A DNA stretch of 64,000 nucleotides from an uncultured Porphyromonas sp. (lineage in GTDB: Bacteria > Bacteroidota > Bacteroidia > Bacteroidales > Porphyromonadaceae), in the NCBI GenBank assembly GCA_905372565.1, contig CAJPPK010000004.1, forward strand, positions 26,692 through 90,691. The letters are read 5' to 3'. The notes below the pieces were generated by a model that made no database searches, had not been told where the DNA came from, and saw only the letters and a list, made by a program, of their open reading frames with translations. A program made the translations under genes and the position numbers. This document shows positions 34,847 to 43,889 of the stretch, piece after piece; the stretch's first letter is position 1; the number at the start of each line of letters is the position of its first letter.

Positions 34847-36475
34847 GTGGAAACAAAGTACATCTTCGTCACAGGTGGTGTGGTCTCGTCCCTTGGTAAG
34901 GGTATTGTCGCCGCCTCCCTGGGTAAGCTCCTCCAGGCGCGTGGCTATAGCGTCACGATACAGAAGTTCGATCCTTACATCAACATTGACCCCGGCACAC
35001 TCAATCCCTATGAGCACGGCGAGTGCTACGTGACGGAAGACGGACACGAGGCAGACCTTGACCTGGGACACTATGAGCGTTTCCTCGATATAGCTACCTC
35101 CCGAGCCAATAATATCACGACGGGTCGCATCTACCAAAACGTGATCCGCAAGGAGCGCAAGGGCGACTATCTCGGCAAGACCGTACAGGTCATCCCCCAC
35201 ATCACCGATGAAATCAAGCGCAACGTTAAGCTCCTTGGGCAGAAGCGTCAGTACGACTTCGTCATCACCGAGATCGGTGGTACTGTGGGAGATATTGAGT
35301 CGCTCCCTTTCCTAGAGAGCGTTCGTCAGCTGAAGTGGGAGCTAGGGCAGAGCTGCCTATGCCTCCACCTGACCTATGTCCCTTATATCGCTGCTGCAGG
35401 CGAGGTGAAGACCAAGCCAACACAGCACTCTGTCAAGCAACTCCAAGAGGTCGGTATTCAGCCCGATATACTTGTCCTGCGTACGGAGCATGCCTTGAGC
35501 CCCGATATCTTGCGCAAGGTCGCCCTCTTCTGCAATGTCTCCGCCGAGTCTGTCGTACAGAGCGTGGACGTACCGACGATCTATCAGGTGCCTCTCGCCC
35601 TCGGTGATCAGCACTTGGATGAGATCGTCCTGAAGAAGTGTGGTATCACTCCCGAGGCGGCGCCCGAGCTGACGGACTGGAAGCAGTTCCTTGCGCTCCG
35701 CTCCGAGGCTAAGGAAGAGGTGACGATCGCCTTGGTCGGTAAGTACGTCGAGCTACAGGATGCTTACAAATCTATTGACGAAGCCCTCCTTCAGGCGGCT
35801 ACTTATAATGGGCGCAAGCTACGTCTTCGCTCGATTCATAGTGAGAAACTCACCGAGAAGAACGTCGCCGAGGAGCTCAAGGGCGTCGATGGTGTCATCG
35901 TAGCTCCAGGATTTGGATCACGAGGCATTGACGGTAAGCTCGTCACCCTACGCTATACCCGTGAGCACAATATCCCTACGCTGGGGATCTGCCTAGGGAT
36001 GCAGTGCATGGTGATCGAGTTCGCTCGCAACGTCCTTGGATGGACGGATGCCCATACCACGGAGATTGACCCCACGACGACACACAAGGTCGTCGATTTG
36101 ATGGAGGAGCAGAAGAGCATATCCGACCTCGGTGGCTCGATGCGCTTAGGCATCTACGACTGCGTCCTTCGTCCTGGATCGAAGATCGCCCAAGCCTATG
36201 GCAAGGATTTCATCCGTGAGCGCCACCGCCATCGCTTTGAGTTCAACAGCCAGTACCGTGAGGCCTATGAGCAGGCAGGTATGCTATGCGCTGGAGAGAA
36301 CCCTGACACGGGACTCGTCGAGACCGTCGAACTCCCCGACCACCGCTGGTATGTCGGGGTGCAGTATCATCCCGAGTATCAGAGCACGGTACTTCATCCC
36401 AGCCCTCTCTTCATGGCTTTCGTACGCGAAGCTATAGCTTACGGAGAGGAGCTACACCCCACAAGCAATCAATAA
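34847..36475 (+). CDS. pyrG: CTP synthase
   Basis: 542 residues starting at GTG 34847 (METKYIFVTGG aligns exactly with the family N-terminus; no ATG fits). Synthetase domain: VVSSLGKGIVAASLG P-loop and INIDPGTLNPYEHGE. Glutaminase domain: Cys382 in LGICLGMQCM and QYHPEYQS with His/Glu of the triad. It aminates UTP to CTP with glutamine or ammonia and ATP. yidC follows after only 4 bp, so pyrG and yidC are one transcript. The GTG start may lower expression. Confidence 0.96.
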   Translation: METKYIFVTGGVVSSLGKGIVAASLGKLLQARGYSVTIQKFDPYINIDPGTLNPYEHGECYVTEDGHEADLDLGHYERFLDIATSRANNITTGRIYQNVIRKERKGDYLGKTVQVIPHITDEIKRNVKLLGQKRQYDFVITEIGGTVGDIESLPFLESVRQLKWELGQSCLCLHLTYVPYIAAAGEVKTKPTQHSVKQLQEVGIQPDILVLRTEHALSPDILRKVALFCNVSAESVVQSVDVPTIYQVPLALGDQHLDEIVLKKCGITPEAAPELTDWKQFLALRSEAKEEVTIALVGKYVELQDAYKSIDEALLQAATYNGRKLRLRSIHSEKLTEKNVAEELKGVDGVIVAPGFGSRGIDGKLVTLRYTREHNIPTLGICLGMQCMVIEFARNVLGWTDAHTTEIDPTTTHKVVDLMEEQKSISDLGGSMRLGIYDCVLRPGSKIAQAYGKDFIRERHRHRFEFNSQYREAYEQAGMLCAGENPDTGLVETVELPDHRWYVGVQYHPEYQSTVLHPSPLFMAFVREAIAYGEELHPTSNQ

Positions 36476-36479
36476 TTGA

Positions 36480-38336
36480 ATGGATAAAAACACCCTCACT
36501 GGTCTCCTCCTGATCGGAGCCGTACTGATCGGCTTCACCTGGTTCTCCAAGCCAGACCCTACGAAGCAGGCCGATCCCTCACAAGCTCCTAAGACCGAGC
36601 TGGCACAGCCTACCTCCTCACCTAGCACAGCCGTAGCGACTACGACGCTAGATAGTACGACTCAGGCTACTCTCCCTCGCTATGCCCAGCCTCGAGCTGA
36701 GCAGACGATCGAGCTGAAGAATAAGAAAGTCTCCATCAAGCTCTCTACCAAGGGAGCAGCACCTCAGGAAGTCGTCCTCGCAGACTACTTAGACCAGACG
36801 AAGAAGCCCGTCCATCTCTTCCGCAAGGGAGATGCTCGCTTTAACCTTCCTCTACGTACGGCGCAGAATACGCTAGTCAATACGGCTGATGCGTACTTCG
36901 ATCTCGTCAGTCAGACCGATAGTACAGCTACGCTACGTATGCAGCTGGACTCGGTAGCCTATCTGGACTTCATCTATAGCCTTCGCTCCGATGACTATCG
37001 CCTTAACCTAACCCTCTCGGGGAACGAGCTTCGTCGCCTACTACCGGTGAACATGACCGTCCAAGACGTCGAGTGGGCACAGCGCATCCCTCAGCAAGAG
37101 CAGTCTTGGAAGTTCGAGGGGCAGTACAGCGGGGTCTACTATCACTTCCCTAAGGGTGATGTCGACCGCCTTGAGACGACTAAGGAAGAGAGCGAAGACG
37201 TCCAGCAGACACTCCAGTGGGTCGCGTTTAAGGATAAGTACTTTAGTTCCGTCCTGATCAATCAGGTCTCTGGCTTTCAGAATAACAAGCTCTCGATCAA
37301 GGCCGAAGCTGAGGGTAGTGGCTACGTTCGCTCCTGTGCTATGACGGCGACCTTCCCGCTGACGGTGAAGGAGAGCACGGTCAGCCTCCCTCTGACGTTC
37401 TTCTTCGGGCCAAATGACTACGACCTCTTGCAGAGCTACGATGCGGAGCTCTCTAAGGAAGATACACCGCTCCAGCTTGATCATCTCGTCTATCTCGGGA
37501 TGAGCGTCTTCCGCTGGATCAACAAATACCTGATCATCCCCGTCGTAACCTTCCTGGCTCAGTACCTATCGAACTGGGGGATCATCATCCTACTACTCAC
37601 GCTCTTCATCAAGCTCCTGCTCTGGCCCTTCGTCTACAAGAGCTACCTCTCTCAGGCGAAGATGCGTGTCCTTCGTCCACAGATAGAAGCTATCAATGAG
37701 AAGTATGCAGGTAAGGATCAAGAGATGATGATGAAGCGCAACACCGAGACGATGAATCTCTATCGCTCGGCTGGTGCTAGCCCGATGAGTGGCTGTCTGC
37801 CGATGCTCTTGCAGATGCCATTCCTCATCGCACTCTATATGTACTTCCCGACGTCCATCCTCCTTCGAGGACAGGGCTTCCTATGGGCTGATGACCTATC
37901 TACCTACGATGCCGTCATCTCGTGGAGTGCTGATATCCCACTCGTATCCTCTTTCCTCGGTAATCACTTGAGCCTCTTCTGCGTGCTCATGACGGTCACC
38001 AACGTCATCTATACTCGCTATACGATGGCACAGACACCTACGGCAGGCGAGGGTATGGCCGGCATGAAGATGATGCCCTACATCATGTCGATCATGTTCT
38101 TCTTCATGTTCAATCAGAATGCCTCGGGGCTTAGCTACTACTACTTCGTATCTACCTTGATCACGATCATGCAGTACTTCGCCTTCCGCTGGATGCTGAA
38201 CGAGGACAAGCTCCTTTCCCAGCTCGAGGAGAACAAGAAGAAGCCACGCAAGAAGTCCAAGTGGATGCAGCGCCTCGAGGAAGCCCAGCGTCTCCAGCAG
38301 GAGCAGCAGCGTAAGGCTCAGCAGCGCAAACGCTAA
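36480..38336 (+). CDS. yidC: Membrane protein insertase YidC
   Basis: 618 residues, typical of Bacteroidota YidC. N-terminal signal-anchor helix (LLLIGAVLIGFTW), then a threonine/serine-rich linker and a large periplasmic beta domain (about 70-340). The conserved insertase core has five helices from about 345 (WGIIILLLTLFIKLLLWPFVYKSY, then NTETMNLYRSAGASPMSGCLPMLLQMPFLIALYMYF), the helical hairpin KMRVLRPQIEAINEKY, and a basic tail ending AQQRKR. It inserts and folds inner-membrane proteins with or without SecYEG. It starts 4 bp after pyrG. Ended by a hairpin at 38377. Confidence 0.95.
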   Translation: MDKNTLTGLLLIGAVLIGFTWFSKPDPTKQADPSQAPKTELAQPTSSPSTAVATTTLDSTTQATLPRYAQPRAEQTIELKNKKVSIKLSTKGAAPQEVVLADYLDQTKKPVHLFRKGDARFNLPLRTAQNTLVNTADAYFDLVSQTDSTATLRMQLDSVAYLDFIYSLRSDDYRLNLTLSGNELRRLLPVNMTVQDVEWAQRIPQQEQSWKFEGQYSGVYYHFPKGDVDRLETTKEESEDVQQTLQWVAFKDKYFSSVLINQVSGFQNNKLSIKAEAEGSGYVRSCAMTATFPLTVKESTVSLPLTFFFGPNDYDLLQSYDAELSKEDTPLQLDHLVYLGMSVFRWINKYLIIPVVTFLAQYLSNWGIIILLLTLFIKLLLWPFVYKSYLSQAKMRVLRPQIEAINEKYAGKDQEMMMKRNTETMNLYRSAGASPMSGCLPMLLQMPFLIALYMYFPTSILLRGQGFLWADDLSTYDAVISWSADIPLVSSFLGNHLSLFCVLMTVTNVIYTRYTMAQTPTAGEGMAGMKMMPYIMSIMFFFMFNQNASGLSYYYFVSTLITIMQYFAFRWMLNEDKLLSQLEENKKKPRKKSKWMQRLEEAQRLQQEQQRKAQQRKR

Positions 38337-38376
38337 TCCCTAGCATTCTCACCATTCATTCGATGAACTGATACGA

Positions 38377-38429
38377 CTCCCCTCGTGCCTGATCCGAAGA
38401 TGACACCTTCGAAGCACGCACGAGGGGAG
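38377..38429 (+). terminator. Terminator after pyrG-yidC
   Basis: 12-bp perfect stem CTCCCCTCGTGC (38377-38388) with GCACGAGGGGAG (38418-38429); the loop contains a second hairpin (TCCGAAG/CTTCGA). Poor T tail. Confidence 0.7.
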
Positions 38430-38470
38430 CGCCATTTACTCTGATATCCTTATCCCGACAACTAAGCTCA

Positions 38471-40357
38471 ATGGAACCCCTCAAGCATGAATGTGGTGTG
38501 GCGATGATCCGCCTACGTAAACCCCTCAGCTATTATCAAGAGAAGTATGGCACGTGGATGTACGGCCTGAATAAGCTTTATCTCCTGATGGAGAAGCAGC
38601 ATAACCGTGGACAGGAAGGTGCTGGGCTGGCTGTCGTCAAGCTCCACAGTGCTCCTGGTGATGAGTATCTCTTCCGTGAGCGTGCCGAAGGATCTTCTGC
38701 GATCCAAGAGATCTTCAATGCCGTGCATGCTAGCTTTAGCGATACACCTCAGGATCTACTGGCTGATGCTACCTATGCGGAGAAGAATCTTCCCTTCGCT
38801 GGCTCTTGTCTGATGGGACATCTACGCTATAGCACGACGGGTAAGAGTGGTCTGACCTTTGTCCATCCGATGATCCGTCGGAGTAACTGGCGAGCCAAGT
38901 GTCTAACTATCTGTGGAAACTTCAACCTAACGAATGTCACCGACGTCTTTGAGTCAATCACTGCCGTAGGTCAGCACCCTCGTCACGTCTCGGATATGCA
39001 TATTCTGCTGGAGCAGCTAGGGCATCGCTTGGATCGTGAGGTCGAGCGCCTCTTCACACAGAGTAAGACCTTTGGGCTTGAGGGGATGGACATCACTCAC
39101 TATATCGAGGAGCGTATTGATCTGAAGAATGTGCTTAAGCAGTGTGCTCCTCTCTGGGATGGTGGCTTCGTCATGTGTGGACAGACGGGGAGCGGTGAGA
39201 GCTATGCTATGCGTGACCCCAATGGGATCCGTCCAGCCTTCTACTATATAGATGACGAGATCATCGTCTTGGCATCGGAGCGTCCCGTCATTCAGACGGT
39301 GATGAAGGTGCCCTGCGAAGCGATTACAGAGCTTCTGCCAGGACAAGCGCTCTTAGTCAATAGAGAGGCTGATGTACGACTAGAGCAGATCGTCGAGCCC
39401 AAGGCCAATAAGGCATGTAGCTTTGAGCGTATCTACTTCTCTCGTGGTAGTGACCAAGATATTTATCGTGAGCGTAAGGCGCTAGGGCGTCAGCTGACAC
39501 CCGCTATCCTGCGTGCTGTCGATGGCGACCTTCAGCATACCGTCTTCTCCTTCATCCCTAATACGGCCGAGGTAGCTTATTATGGTATGGTCGAGGGTAT
39601 GGAGGCTCACCTCACGGAGCAGAAGCTATCTCGTCTAAAGGCATCAGCTCAACTTACCGATGAAGAGCTTCAGAGGATCCTCTCTCAGCGTATCCGTACC
39701 GAGAAGGTGGCGATCAAGGATATTAAGCTCCGTACATTCATCTCCGAGGGCAAGAGTCGTAATGAGCTCGCTGCCCACGTTTATGATATCACCTACGGGA
39801 CAGTCGAAGCAGGGGTAGATAACCTTGTAGTCATCGATGACAGTATTGTCCGTGGTACGACCCTTCGACAGAGCATCATCGGTATCCTCGATCGTCTTCA
39901 ACCTAAGAAGATCGTCATCGTCTCTTCTTGCCCGCAGGTTCGCTACCCAGACTACTATGGGATCGATATGAGCAAGATGAAGGAGTTTATCGCTTTTCGT
40001 GCTGCGATCGCTCTCCTTGAGGAGCGTGGTATGGAAGATTTACTTGAGGAGCAGTATCAGGAGGCTCTACGTCTGCAGTCCGTCTCGCACAATGAGTCTG
40101 TGCCCAATGTCGTCAAGGCGATCTATGCTCCCTTCACTCCTGAGGAGATCTCTCGGAAGATGGTAGAGCTCCTCAGACCACAGGATACCAAGGCAGAGGT
40201 GGAGCTGGTCTTCCAGAGCCTCGAAGGGCTCCACGAAGCGATCCCCAATCATCCTGGCGACTGGTACTTCAGCGGTGACTATCCGACAGCTGGTGGGGCA
40301 CATCTCGTGAACAAGGCATTCATCGACTACATGGAGCAGGACTACCACAAGAGATAG
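38471..40357 (+). CDS. purF: Amidophosphoribosyltransferase-like enzyme (PurF family, long form)
   Basis: 628 residues, about 150 longer than classical PurF. An N-terminal glutamine amidotransferase (class II) with the nucleophile at Cys8 in KHECGVAMIRL, so seven residues must be cleaved to free it, as in PurF precursors. NRGQEGAGLAVV, MGHLRYSTTGKSG and ICGNFNLTN are the amidotransferase blocks. The phosphoribosyltransferase domain has the PRPP loop VVIDDSIVRGTTL. The extra length includes an insert about 50-105 and a C-terminal extension after about 520. It should convert PRPP and glutamine to phosphoribosylamine. Bacteroidota often carry this long form besides a shorter PurF, so its exact role is not certain. 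Confidence 0.85.
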   Translation: MEPLKHECGVAMIRLRKPLSYYQEKYGTWMYGLNKLYLLMEKQHNRGQEGAGLAVVKLHSAPGDEYLFRERAEGSSAIQEIFNAVHASFSDTPQDLLADATYAEKNLPFAGSCLMGHLRYSTTGKSGLTFVHPMIRRSNWRAKCLTICGNFNLTNVTDVFESITAVGQHPRHVSDMHILLEQLGHRLDREVERLFTQSKTFGLEGMDITHYIEERIDLKNVLKQCAPLWDGGFVMCGQTGSGESYAMRDPNGIRPAFYYIDDEIIVLASERPVIQTVMKVPCEAITELLPGQALLVNREADVRLEQIVEPKANKACSFERIYFSRGSDQDIYRERKALGRQLTPAILRAVDGDLQHTVFSFIPNTAEVAYYGMVEGMEAHLTEQKLSRLKASAQLTDEELQRILSQRIRTEKVAIKDIKLRTFISEGKSRNELAAHVYDITYGTVEAGVDNLVVIDDSIVRGTTLRQSIIGILDRLQPKKIVIVSSCPQVRYPDYYGIDMSKMKEFIAFRAAIALLEERGMEDLLEEQYQEALRLQSVSHNESVPNVVKAIYAPFTPEEISRKMVELLRPQDTKAEVELVFQSLEGLHEAIPNHPGDWYFSGDYPTAGGAHLVNKAFIDYMEQDYHKR

Positions 40358-40379
40358 CTTGATCTCTCCTCATATTATG

Positions 40380-40418
40380 CCCGCCCCTAGCCAAGCCACT
40401 CGCTTGACTGGGGGCGGG
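40380..40418 (+). terminator. Terminator after the purF-like gene
   Basis: CCCGCCCC (40380-40387) with GGGGCGGG (40411-40418) plus inner CAAGC/GCTTG (40392-40396/40402-40406). TCGTTTGT tail. Confidence 0.85.
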
Positions 40419-40518
40419 TCGTTTGTGTCTCTAATGACTTTGCTGAAGTAGAGATTTCAATGAGAGAGGGTAGAAGTCGTCCTGTCATATGAGAGCTAAG
40501 GGAGCGATCGTTTCATTG

Positions 40519-40590
40519 GGATGGAGGGAGGGGTTGATTAGGAATAAATTGATCCGATCATTAGGATCAAACTTTTATTTCGTTAGCAGA
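40519..40590. repeat. 22-23 bp tandem array, GGAATGAA-type, locus 2 of 2 (eroded)
   Basis: Units start at 40519 (GGATGGAG), 40541 (GGAATAAA) and 40564 (GGATCAAA) with spacings 22 and 23. All three end in TTA (GATTA, CATTA, CGTTA). The junction TTGATTAGGAAT is shared with locus 1 near 24772-24783. It lies between the purF-like terminator and the rbfA promoter. Confidence 0.55.
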
Positions 40591-40678
40591 GCCTTTTTAG
40601 TTGGTTAGTCATGAAGCGATGGAGTTTTCCCAGTGGCGTTTCTTCCCCCTCTTTATCAAGCCTCTGAGCCCGAATGAT

Positions 40679-40686
40679 TACCTTTG
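40679..40686 (+). promoter_or_regulatory. Promoter -7 box TACCTTTG for rbfA
   Basis: Perfect TAnnTTTG. A TTG inside it (40684) is in frame with rbfA but belongs to the promoter; ATG 40714 is the start. Confidence 0.7.
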
Positions 40687-40713
40687 TATCCAATATTACG
40701 TAGTAGATCAGAT

Positions 40714-41061
40714 ATGGACAATACAAGAATGAGCCGAATCAATCGGCTAATACAAAAGGAGGTGAGCGATCTCTTCCGTATTCAGACCCAGAGTTTGCCT
40801 GGTACGCTTATCTCTGTGACCTCCGTCACCGTGAGCCCAGACCTCTCTATCGCTCGTGTGCGTCTGAGTATCTTCCCTTCAGAAAAGGGGGAAGAACTCC
40901 TAGAGAGCATTCGTGCTAATGCCAAGACCATCCGCTATGACCTTGGTCTTCGTGTAGGGAAGCAGCTACGCAAGCTCCCCGAGTTGACCTTCTTCCTTGA
41001 TGACTCTTTGGACTACCTTGAGCGTATTGATCACCTCTTGGGTCTAGACGAACCCAAGTAA
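40714..41061 (+). CDS. rbfA: 30S ribosome-binding factor A
   Basis: 115 residues from ATG 40714 (MDNTRMSRINRLIQKEVSDL). The upstream in-frame TTG is within the promoter; ATG 40729 is a possible alternative. The KH-like fold signature is clear: ISVTSVTVSPDLSIARVRLSIF and LGLRVGKQLRKLPELTFFLDDSLDYLERIDHLL. RbfA acts in late 16S rRNA processing. A GTG-initiated permease gene follows after 18 bp, a pairing that probably makes one operon. Confidence 0.92.
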   Translation: MDNTRMSRINRLIQKEVSDLFRIQTQSLPGTLISVTSVTVSPDLSIARVRLSIFPSEKGEELLESIRANAKTIRYDLGLRVGKQLRKLPELTFFLDDSLDYLERIDHLLGLDEPK

Positions 41062-41079
41062 GCTCTTGACTCGTTAGCC

Positions 41080-42315
41080 GTGCTTGCCCTTAGGATTGCA
41101 TTCCGCTACCTTTTCAGCCGTACCCGTCTCCATGCGGTGAACTATGTGACGGCACTCTCTGCTCTCGCTATCGCTGTCGTGGCGATGGCGCTGGTCTGTG
41201 TCGTCTCTGTCTACAATGGCTATGTGGTGATGATCCTCGAGGGGACGAAGCTCGTCGATGCCGATGTGGAGCTTCGAGATGCGGATGGACGAACTTTTGA
41301 TCTGAAGCGGGTAGCAGGTTGGCAGCGAGAGCTCCCTCGCCTTGGGGCAGAAGCGGTAAGTCGTCGCCTAGAAACGAAGGCACTTCTTCGGATCGGACAG
41401 CGTCAGTGGGTGGTCGATGCTGTCGGATTAGACTCCGCCTATACGCAGGTCTATCCCTTAGTAGCGCACCGCTCAGATGATGGGCTCTTTGCTCCACCCG
41501 TAGTGCGGGATTCTATTGAGCCTCATCTCGTCCCTTTGGAGCTGGGAGCTGCGATACAGTTACCCTTGTCAGAGGCAGGTGTCTCAGTGCAGGATCCATC
41601 GGTCGAGTTGCTTTTTCCTAAGCGTCTAGGCTTCATCAATCCACTCAGTCCAGCCTCTGCCTTTCAGAGTCTCGATGGGCGAGTCATAGGGCAATATCCT
41701 CCTGCGAGTCAAGAGACGGACCAATCGGTCTACCTGCCTCTTTCGGAGCTTCAGGAAGTCCTAGACTATGAGGCGACGGAGGTCTCGGCTATCGCCGTGC
41801 GTCTTCGCCCGGAGGTCTCTGTAGCTTCCTTTATAAGTAAGGTCGAGGAGATCTATGGCGAGCGAGGGATCGTCTGCCTAGATCGAGCCGCTCAGCACCC
41901 AGATCTAGCGTATCTGATCCGTATGGAGAAGGTGATGACATACTTGATTCTCGTCTTTATTCTTCTACTTGCTGCCTTTAATGTGGCTAGTAGTCTAGCG
42001 ATGCTCTTGCTGGAGAAGCAGGAGGATACACGTATATTTACGGCACTGGGAGCACCTCCAGGCTTTATGGTGAAGGTATTCCGTCGTGTGGGTCTGCTGA
42101 TCGCTTTGCTAGGATCTGTGGTAGGAGGCCTGCTGGGGATCTTGATTTGCTGGGCTCAGTCACACTGGGGATTCATCAAATCGGGCTCAAGCGATGAATC
42201 GTTGGCCTTACCCATTGATCTAGAAATAGTCGATCTACTAGTCATTTTCGCACTGGTGACGCTCATTTCTTATCTGATATCACTTTATCCGACTCGCTTT
42301 TTGAATAAACGCTAA
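41080..42315 (+). CDS. FtsX/LolC-like ABC-type permease
   Basis: 411 residues from GTG 41080, 18 bp after rbfA. The protein begins LALRIAFRYLFSRTRLHAVN, the LolC/LolE-like opening, then a membrane helix about 20-50, a periplasmic domain about 50-275, and three C-terminal helices (MTYLILVFILLLAAFNVASSLAMLLLEK; LIALLGSVVGGLLGILICW; LLVIFALVTLISYLISLYP). This is the FtsX-like permease topology used by lipoprotein-releasing ABC transporters. No ATPase gene is adjacent, so the partner must be elsewhere. A role in lipoprotein trafficking is inferred. Confidence 0.8.
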   Translation: MLALRIAFRYLFSRTRLHAVNYVTALSALAIAVVAMALVCVVSVYNGYVVMILEGTKLVDADVELRDADGRTFDLKRVAGWQRELPRLGAEAVSRRLETKALLRIGQRQWVVDAVGLDSAYTQVYPLVAHRSDDGLFAPPVVRDSIEPHLVPLELGAAIQLPLSEAGVSVQDPSVELLFPKRLGFINPLSPASAFQSLDGRVIGQYPPASQETDQSVYLPLSELQEVLDYEATEVSAIAVRLRPEVSVASFISKVEEIYGERGIVCLDRAAQHPDLAYLIRMEKVMTYLILVFILLLAAFNVASSLAMLLLEKQEDTRIFTALGAPPGFMVKVFRRVGLLIALLGSVVGGLLGILICWAQSHWGFIKSGSSDESLALPIDLEIVDLLVIFALVTLISYLISLYPTRFLNKR

Positions 42316-42356
42316 ATGCGGTTCTTTCCTAAGAAAATATAGGAAGGTATAGTGTA

Positions 42357-42387
42357 TTGCGTAGAGAGAAATCATTCTATATATTTG
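42357..42387 (+). promoter_or_regulatory. Promoter of gdhA
   Basis: -33 TTG at 42357-42359, 20-bp spacer, -7 TATATTTG at 42380-42387, 57 bp before the ATG. The best-matched promoter in the window, fitting a highly expressed gene. Confidence 0.82.
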
Positions 42388-42444
42388 CTCTCAAATAAAG
42401 GCTCACCATGAGCCGTACACGCAAAACTATAAGAAGAACGAGTT

Positions 42445-43782
42445 ATGAAATCTGCTGAGATTCTCGCTTCCCTTGAAGCGAAGCACCCTGGTGAAAAGGA
42501 ATTCCTCCAGGCCGTGAAGGAAGTCCTCCTCTCTGTCGAAGAGGTCTACAACCAGCACCCCGAGTTCGAAAAGGCTGGCATCATTGAGCGCCTCGTAGAG
42601 CCAGATCGTATCATCACCTTCCGAGTACCTTGGATCGACGATGCAGGTAAAGTCCATGTAAACATCGGCTACCGCGTACAGTTCAACAACGCTATCGGCC
42701 CATATAAGGGTGGCATCCGCTTCCATCCCTCAGTAAATCTCTCCATTCTTAAGTTCCTCGGCTTCGAGCAAACCTTCAAGAACGCTCTTACCACGCTCCC
42801 CATGGGTGGCGGTAAGGGTGGTGCAGACTTCTCTCCTAAGGGTAAGAGCGACCGCGAGATCATGACCTTCTGCCAGAGCTTCATGCGTGAACTATGGCGT
42901 TACATCGGTCCAGATACAGACGTCCCAGCAGGGGATATCGGTGTCGGCGGACGTGAAGTAGCCTATATGTATGGTCAGTACAAGCGTCTTGCCAACGAGC
43001 ACACAGGTACGATGACGGGTAAGGGCTTCACCTTTGGTGGATCTCGTCTGCGTCCAGAGTCTACTGGCTTCGGTGCGGTCTACTTCGTACAGCATATCTG
43101 TAAGCAGCATGGTATCGACCTCAAGGGTAAAACCGTCGCAATCTCTGGCTTCGGTAACGTAGCTTGGGGTGTAGCTCAGAAGGCTACTGAACTGGGTGCT
43201 AAGGTCGTCACAATCTCTGGTCCTGATGGCTATGTCTACGACCCAGATGGTATCAACACGCCAGAGAAGTTCCAGGCTATGCTCGATCTCCGCTCTAGCG
43301 GTAACGACGTCGTGTCTGACTACGCTAAGAAGTTCCCCAATGCTCAGTTCTTCGCTGGCAAGAAGCCTTGGGAGCAGAAGGTAGACATCGCCATGCCTTG
43401 TGCTACGCAGAACGAAATGAACGAAGCAGATGCTAAGATGCTTCATGCTAATGGTGTCACTATCGTAGCTGAAACCTCTAACATGGGTTGTACTGCAGAG
43501 GCTGCCGAGTACTTCGTAGCACAGAAGATGCTCTTCGCTCCAGGTAAGGCTGTTAATGCTGGTGGTGTAGCTACCTCTGGTCTTGAAATGACTCAGAATG
43601 CTATGCACCTCTCTTGGACAAACGAAGAAGTTGATGCTAAACTTCACCAGATCATGAGTGATATCCACGAGCAGTGTGTAGCTCATGGTCGTGAAGGTGA
43701 CTACATCAACTACGTTAAGGGTGCTAACATCGCAGGCTTCCTCAAGGTAGCCCAGGCGATGCTCGAACAGGGAGTCATCTAA
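42445..43782 (+). CDS. gdhA: Glutamate dehydrogenase
   Basis: 445 residues, the bacterial hexameric type. PYKGGIRFHPSVN and LPMGGGKGGADF contain substrate lysines, DVPAGDIGVGGRE the catalytic aspartate region, and GKTVAISGFGNVAWG the nucleotide-binding loop. It interconverts glutamate and 2-oxoglutarate plus ammonia. In asaccharolytic Porphyromonas a 445-residue NAD-linked enzyme is a major catabolic and surface-associated protein; cofactor choice here is not provable by eye. Codon use is visibly more biased than in neighbours, consistent with high expression. Single-gene unit with strong promoter and terminator. A 264-codon frame on the opposite strand is a by-product of that codon bias. Confidence 0.95.
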   Translation: MKSAEILASLEAKHPGEKEFLQAVKEVLLSVEEVYNQHPEFEKAGIIERLVEPDRIITFRVPWIDDAGKVHVNIGYRVQFNNAIGPYKGGIRFHPSVNLSILKFLGFEQTFKNALTTLPMGGGKGGADFSPKGKSDREIMTFCQSFMRELWRYIGPDTDVPAGDIGVGGREVAYMYGQYKRLANEHTGTMTGKGFTFGGSRLRPESTGFGAVYFVQHICKQHGIDLKGKTVAISGFGNVAWGVAQKATELGAKVVTISGPDGYVYDPDGINTPEKFQAMLDLRSSGNDVVSDYAKKFPNAQFFAGKKPWEQKVDIAMPCATQNEMNEADAKMLHANGVTIVAETSNMGCTAEAAEYFVAQKMLFAPGKAVNAGGVATSGLEMTQNAMHLSWTNEEVDAKLHQIMSDIHEQCVAHGREGDYINYVKGANIAGFLKVAQAMLEQGVI

Positions 43783-43822
43783 TCACTTCTTCTCTTTTAA
43801 GCCCTACTAGGGTCATATAAGG

Positions 43823-43864
43823 GCATCGCCCGAAGCTCCATAGAGCTTCGGGCGATGCTTCTTT
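43823..43864. terminator. Bidirectional terminator between gdhA and topB
   Basis: Perfect 16-bp stem GCATCGCCCGAAGCTC (43823-43838) with 43843-43858 and a 4-nt loop, followed by TTCTTTAT. It lies between convergent genes and can serve both. Confidence 0.92.
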
Positions 43865-43889
43865 ATATAACTTGGTCGAGAGTCGTGGG

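Noticed and set aside
42892..43686. 264-codon minus-strand frame opposite gdhA
   Set aside because: Produced by strong codon bias of gdhA; no motif and no promoter.
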